A stretch of 64,000 bases of DNA from Streptomyces sp. HUAS 15-9 (GTDB lineage: Bacteria > Actinomycetota > Actinomycetes > Streptomycetales > Streptomycetaceae), in the NCBI RefSeq assembly GCF_025642155.1, contig NZ_CP106798.1, forward strand, positions 1,178,001-1,242,000. Direction: 5' to 3'. Shown here piece after piece: positions 60,135 through 64,000 of the stretch. The position numbers and the translations under genes are program-made. Each line of letters opens with the position of its first letter. The stretch's first letter is position 1. The notes under the pieces are model-generated. The model was not told the DNA's origin. It did no database searches and saw only the letters and a list, made by a program, of their open reading frames with translations.

Positions 60135-62408
60135 TCAGTCCGCCGGGTCCGCCAGGTCCGCCAAGTCCGCCAGCACGCGCCGGGCGACGGCGCGGAACTC
60201 CATGTCGTCGTGAATGATCTCTGTATGGCTACCCGAGCCCACGACACGGCGTTCGCCGTCGGCCAGCATCTGCACGCGGCCGAGTTGGGCGGGGGTGAAC
60301 GCGGCGGGGCCGAGGGCGGCGAGGGCCTCGAGCGCGGCCAGCGCGGAGTTCAGATACGCGCCTGGCGCGGCTGACGGGAGGACGCGGTCGACAAGGTCGG
60401 TGAGCGTGACACCCGCGGGGCGGTCACTGCCCGGGTGTGCGGCCACCAGCGCCCGCACGGCGGCCGCTGCCGTGTCCGGTCGGTCGAGCATCGGCAGCAG
60501 GTGAGGGACGGTCGGCTGCGCGGCGGGGCCGAGGAGGGCGGCGACCTCGGCCCCGCGGTTCGCGGCCTGGTGGCCCCATGGCCTGGCAGCCCAGGTCAGG
60601 CCCTCCAGGACCATGGGCAGTACGCTCTCCTGATCGCCAGTCAGCTTCCAGACGGCAGCGGCCGCCGCCAGCCCCGCTCGGACTGCCGCGGTGTCGGTCC
60701 GGGTCTCCGCCGGTTCTGCCAGCAGGGCCAGGAGGTGGGGCAGGAGCGGGCGCGCCTGCTCGCCGAGTGAGGCGGCGGCTTGAACACATTGGTCGCGCGC
60801 GGTGTTCTGCTCGCTGAGCGCCGAGCCCAAAACCGCGACCAAGGGTCTGGCGTCGCCCGTCAGGGCGTGGAGCGCGGCCGCGGCCGCCTGGCGTTGCGGC
60901 CGGGGACCGGCCCCGGCACAGGCTCGCAGGGCGGTGACCGCTTCAGGGTCGGGCTCCGCGTCGGCGACGGCGGCGAGCGCCCGGCCGACCGCGACGGAGT
61001 GATGCGGCAGGGCGTCCACCAACTCGGGTATCGCGGCCCGCGCAGAGGGCCCCCAACCGGCCAGGAGCCCGGCGAGAAAGACCGGCTCGTTGACAGCCGC
61101 AAGGCCACCCGCCGGCAGCGGTTGGCGCTTGCGCGGCGCCGCGGCGTCGGCTGTCACAGCGGCCAGACGTGCGCGGACCGTGCCGAGCAGCGCCGGAGTG
61201 CACGGCAGCGGAGCCGGGGGACGATACATGGTGCGCTGGAAAGCGGCCTCGAGAGCGTGTGGCCGGTCCGCCAACTGCTGTGCGAGGAGATCCGCCGCCT
61301 CGGGCGCGCCCAGCGACACCAGGGCCGCCAGGGCGCGGTCGGCCAACTCGCTCGTCCCCTCGGCGAGGCGGACCAGTGCCGGGACGGCCCGCGGCGCGGA
61401 CTCGGCCCAGTCGCGCACCGCGGTGATGACGTCGCCGGCGGTGGCCGGAGTGTCCAACAGCGGCAGCATCGCCGGCAGCAACCGCACCGGTGCGGTCCTG
61501 GAGCGCAGGGCGAGCGATTCGGCTGCCCAGGTCGCCTCCGCCACCGCCGGCCGGGGATCTGCGCCGACGCGCACCGTCTCCACCGCGCGATCCAGCGCCG
61601 AGACGACAACCTCGATCGCCGCGTCCACGTCGCCACGGTCGTACAGGCCCATGGCGAGGGCCTTCAGCGGCTCCCGTTCCCACTGGCTGCCTGCCGCGTA
61701 CTGCCCCAGCGGCGACAGCCCCGCCACGACAGCGGCCAGTTCCCTGTCCCATGGTCGCCCGGTGTCGACACAGGCCAGGAGTGCTGCCACCCGCACCGGT
61801 GCGGGCTCCGTCGGGCGCAGGGCGGCCGCGCACAGCTCGTCGGCCGCGTCCCGGTCGACCAGGACGCACGCGGTCAGCACGTCCGCGCGCACCGCTGGAT
61901 CCGCCTCCGCCTCCCATCGTTGCCGCAACGCCCGCTGTGCGGCCGGGCCCGCCGCCTGCCCGCACTGGGCGACCGCCCAGGCAGCGCACTGCCGCACCTC
62001 GAGGGTGGCGTCCGACAGCAACGGCAGCATCAGCGGGAGTTGCGCGACGACGGCCGCACGCGCCGCACCCGGTCGGTCCAGGCCGTGGTCGTCCGTGCTC
62101 TCGGCGATGGCGCCCAACATGCCCAGCAGGTCCGCACGGCGCACACCGGCCGCCGCGAGACGGGCCAGAAAGGGAACAGCCGACACCGTGGCCTCGTACA
62201 CCGTGCCCTGGTGCACGAGGCTGCTCCACAGATCCTGATCGGCCTCCGCCACGGCCGCCTGGTCCGCGGCCGTCAACGCGCGCAGCAAGCCGGGCACATC
62301 ATCGGCAGGACCATAGGCATGGTGCAGTTCCGGCCAGGCAACCCCGTCGAGGCCCGCGAACACGGCGGCAAGATCCATGCGGCGGATCCTGTCACATGGG
62401 TCAGACAT
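60135..62408 (-). CDS. HEAT-repeat protein
   Basis: 757 residues made of helical repeats rich in Ala/Leu (LPLMLPLLSDATLEVRQCAA, WAVAQCGQAAGPAAQRALRQ, ALAALVSLGAPEAADLLAQ). This is the pattern of HEAT/PBS-lyase type solenoids, which act as protein scaffolds. No catalytic motif is present. The tail LADLADLADPAD comes from a short DNA repeat at the 3' end. ATG 62408 (or 62378, MDLAAVFAGL) is the start. A signal peptide is absent. The partner is unknown. Confidence 0.78.
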   Translation of the reverse strand: MSDPCDRIRRMDLAAVFAGLDGVAWPELHHAYGPADDVPGLLRALTAADQAAVAEADQDLWSSLVHQGTVYEATVSAVPFLARLAAAGVRRADLLGMLGAIAESTDDHGLDRPGAARAAVVAQLPLMLPLLSDATLEVRQCAAWAVAQCGQAAGPAAQRALRQRWEAEADPAVRADVLTACVLVDRDAADELCAAALRPTEPAPVRVAALLACVDTGRPWDRELAAVVAGLSPLGQYAAGSQWEREPLKALAMGLYDRGDVDAAIEVVVSALDRAVETVRVGADPRPAVAEATWAAESLALRSRTAPVRLLPAMLPLLDTPATAGDVITAVRDWAESAPRAVPALVRLAEGTSELADRALAALVSLGAPEAADLLAQQLADRPHALEAAFQRTMYRPPAPLPCTPALLGTVRARLAAVTADAAAPRKRQPLPAGGLAAVNEPVFLAGLLAGWGPSARAAIPELVDALPHHSVAVGRALAAVADAEPDPEAVTALRACAGAGPRPQRQAAAAALHALTGDARPLVAVLGSALSEQNTARDQCVQAAASLGEQARPLLPHLLALLAEPAETRTDTAAVRAGLAAAAAVWKLTGDQESVLPMVLEGLTWAARPWGHQAANRGAEVAALLGPAAQPTVPHLLPMLDRPDTAAAAVRALVAAHPGSDRPAGVTLTDLVDRVLPSAAPGAYLNSALAALEALAALGPAAFTPAQLGRVQMLADGERRVVGSGSHTEIIHDDMEFRAVARRVLADLADLADPAD

Positions 62409-62819
62409 CGATCGAAGTCCCGAGTATCAGCGATCACCCGATTCACATGCCCTTCGCTTCGTGGCTGATGCGTGATGCCCGCAAGGGCGTCCCATCACAC
62501 CGGTGTCGACCTGGAAAACATCAGCAATCCCCCGTGACACTCATGACGCACGGATCGCTGAAAGAAGTGACCCCGGGCGGGGTCAGGGGCGCCTGCCACT
62601 CCGGGGGAAGGCGAGTGGGCGCCGACGTGCAGGGGCAGGCCCGTTTGCCTTCCGTGACGGGGTCTGTCCCTGCACGCATTTCTCCCGACACGCGAGCGCA
62701 CCCCGGCCCGGCTCGCTGTCGAGGTCCGTGGAAAACCGTTTGATTTCGACCACGCTCCGACGCGAACCTTTCACGGCTTGTTGCCGCTCCCCCCGCCTGA
62801 CACGAGCCACTGGGACGTC
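62409..62819. other. 411-bp divergent region between HEAT gene and ABC exporter
   Basis: No gene was recognised. It should contain promoters in both directions. Upstream of the ABC gene the segment around 62730-62760 is AT-richer (GAAAACCGTTTGATTTCG). Small frames in it are not protein-like. Confidence 0.5.
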
Positions 62820-64000
62820 ATGCAGATTCAAGACCTTCCGTACCCCGACCCGGGCGTACCGGACGCTCGTTCGGGTCCCCGATTCCTGTGGTGGCTGGGG
62901 CGGAACCAATTGGGTGGACAGCTGAAGGCGCTGGCCTGGGGCCTGCTGCACTTCGTGTCCGTCTCCGCGCTGCCGTTCTGCGTCGGCCTCGCCGTCCAGG
63001 CGGTCGTCGACCGCTCCGGCACCCGGCTGGCCCTGACCGGCCTGCTGATGGCGCTGTGCGGCACGGGCATTGCCGTGGGAGACACCTTCCTGCACCGGAC
63101 CGCCGTCACCAACTGGATCACGGCGGCCGCCCGCATTCAGCAACTACTCGCCCGCAAGGCCGCCCAGCTGGGCTCGGCACTGACCCGGCGGGTCGCGGCC
63201 GGCGAAGTGGTGGCCGTCTCGACCGGCGACGTGGAGAAGATCGGCTGGTTCGTCGAGGCCGTGTCGCGTTTCACGGCGGCCGCGCTGACGGTCGTCGTGG
63301 TCTGCGTCGGTCTGGTCGTCTACCAGCCGGCGCTCGGCGTGATGGTCGCGGTCGGGCTGCCCGTGGTGGCGCTCGCCGTGCTGCCGCTGCTGCCCCGGGC
63401 GACCCGGCGCGCCGACTTCCAGCGCGAGAAGGCCGGCCGGGCCACCGAGCTGGCCTCGGACACCGTGGCCGGACTGCGCGTACTGCGCGGCATCGGCGGC
63501 GAGGACCTGTTCCTCGACCGTTACCGCCGCGCCTCGCAGGAAGTGCGGCACGCGGCCGTGCGCAGCGCCCGGATGTGGTCCCTGATCTCCGCGATCCAGG
63601 TGCTGCTGCCGGGGCTGCTGCTGATCGCGGTCGTCCGGCACGGCATCGACCTGGCCCACCAGGGCCGGATCACCGTCGGCGAACTCGTCACCGTCTACAG
63701 CGCGGTCATGGTCCTCAGCTACCCCCTGCGTCACTTCGAGGAGATCGCCATGGCGTACTCCTTCTCACGCCCGTCGGCCAGACGGGCCGCGCGTGTGCTG
63801 TCCCTGGAACGGGCCACGGACACCGCGGGAGCGCGCGAGGCCCAGCTGCCGGGCGGCGACCTGTACGACCCGGCCACCGGACTGCTCGCGCCGAGCGGTC
63901 GGTTCACCGCCGTGGTGTGCGGCGACCCGGACGCGGCGGGACGGCTCGCGGAACGGCTCGGCGGGCATCCCGCCGAGGCCGGTGTGTCGGTCCTGCTCGG
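62820..64000 (+). CDS. ABC exporter with degenerate nucleotide-binding site (partial, runs off window)
   Basis: 393 codons are visible from ATG 62820 to the edge. An N-terminal cytoplasmic helix leads to six membrane helices in residues ~30-300 (LKALAWGLLHFVSVSALPFC, LALTGLLMALCGTGIAVGD, AALTVVVVCVGLVVYQPAL, GVMVAVGLPVVALAVLPLLP). The coupling phrase AGRATELASDTVAGLRVLRG is typical of MsbA/LmrA-like exporters. The nucleotide-binding domain has begun, but at the Walker A place it reads AVVCGDPDAAGRLAERL without GxGKST, so this half is probably the degenerate partner of a heterodimer, with the active ATPase expected just downstream. Confidence 0.82.
   Translation, partial: MQIQDLPYPDPGVPDARSGPRFLWWLGRNQLGGQLKALAWGLLHFVSVSALPFCVGLAVQAVVDRSGTRLALTGLLMALCGTGIAVGDTFLHRTAVTNWITAAARIQQLLARKAAQLGSALTRRVAAGEVVAVSTGDVEKIGWFVEAVSRFTAAALTVVVVCVGLVVYQPALGVMVAVGLPVVALAVLPLLPRATRRADFQREKAGRATELASDTVAGLRVLRGIGGEDLFLDRYRRASQEVRHAAVRSARMWSLISAIQVLLPGLLLIAVVRHGIDLAHQGRITVGELVTVYSAVMVLSYPLRHFEEIAMAYSFSRPSARRAARVLSLERATDTAGAREAQLPGGDLYDPATGLLAPSGRFTAVVCGDPDAAGRLAERLGGHPAEAGVSVLL

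Noticed and set aside
1..64000. CRISPR arrays, tRNA and rRNA genes
   Set aside because: No direct repeats with regular unique spacers and no tRNA- or rRNA-like sequence were noticed. The tandem arrays at 21.8 and 58.1 kb have no spacers and lie in or beside coding sequence.

Overview
The window is very GC-rich, uses GTG starts often, overlaps genes as ATGA/GTGA/TGATG, and carries families typical of Streptomyces (DUF5997, DUF6519, DUF5682, a PNGase A homologue, a fluoride riboswitch with FluC, an IS701-type element). It is almost certainly a streptomycete chromosome segment. No rRNA, tRNA or CRISPR array was seen.

Layout. (1) 1-7.3 kb is ordinary chromosome: a lactonase whose stop codon lies inside a MITE-like element, a FUSC membrane protein divergent from an Lrp/AsnC regulator, a HAD hydrolase, a DHA2-type MFS exporter, and a divergent LysR-substrate-domain/DUF5997 pair. 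(2) 7.3-15.6 kb, minus strand, is the distal end of an extracellular contractile injection system (eCIS) operon: baseplate-J protein, tail protein, DUF6519 and a PGRP-type amidase, translationally coupled in part. Sheath, tube and spike genes are absent and the baseplate gene has lost its N-terminus, so this looks like a headless remnant. Two palindromic repeats are inserted in frame in its genes. (3) 15.9-28.5 kb, plus strand, is a tightly coupled operon: DUF4132, a 1679-residue protein of unknown function, a MoxR AAA+ ATPase, DUF5682 fused in frame to a CoxE-like vWA protein (with one apparent frameshift), and a SWIM zinc-finger protein. It starts divergently from the eCIS remnant and is the best candidate for an incompletely described system. 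(4) 28.5-32.2 kb: a catalytically degenerate pyrophosphatase-like gene divergent from a normal inorganic pyrophosphatase, then a fluoride-riboswitch candidate, a frameshifted fluC and a coupled MFS gene, and YjbQ.

(5) 32.2-51.9 kb is an accessory, decaying region. It holds remnants of IS110, serine and tyrosine recombinases, a Tn3 transposase, a galactose-oxidase-like protein, a tag glycosylase, an ABC ATPase without Walker A, a decayed IS701 element that split a TetR promoter at CTAG, and a TnsA-TnsB fragment. Among them are intact-looking genes: an MDR oxidoreductase, a Tat-type hydrolase, an HTH/membrane pair, TetR-YciI, a membrane-anchored sulfite-oxidase-like molybdoenzyme operon with a methyltransferase, a TerD protein and a large membrane protein.

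(6) 52-64 kb returns to ordinary chromosome: a flavin monooxygenase, MltG-like protein, an ABC exporter divergent from a MarR regulator across a shared operator, a secreted PNGase A homologue with a pentapeptide VNTR, an L,D-transpeptidase lipoprotein, DUF899, a HEAT-repeat protein, and the start of an ABC exporter with a degenerate nucleotide-binding site that runs off the right edge.
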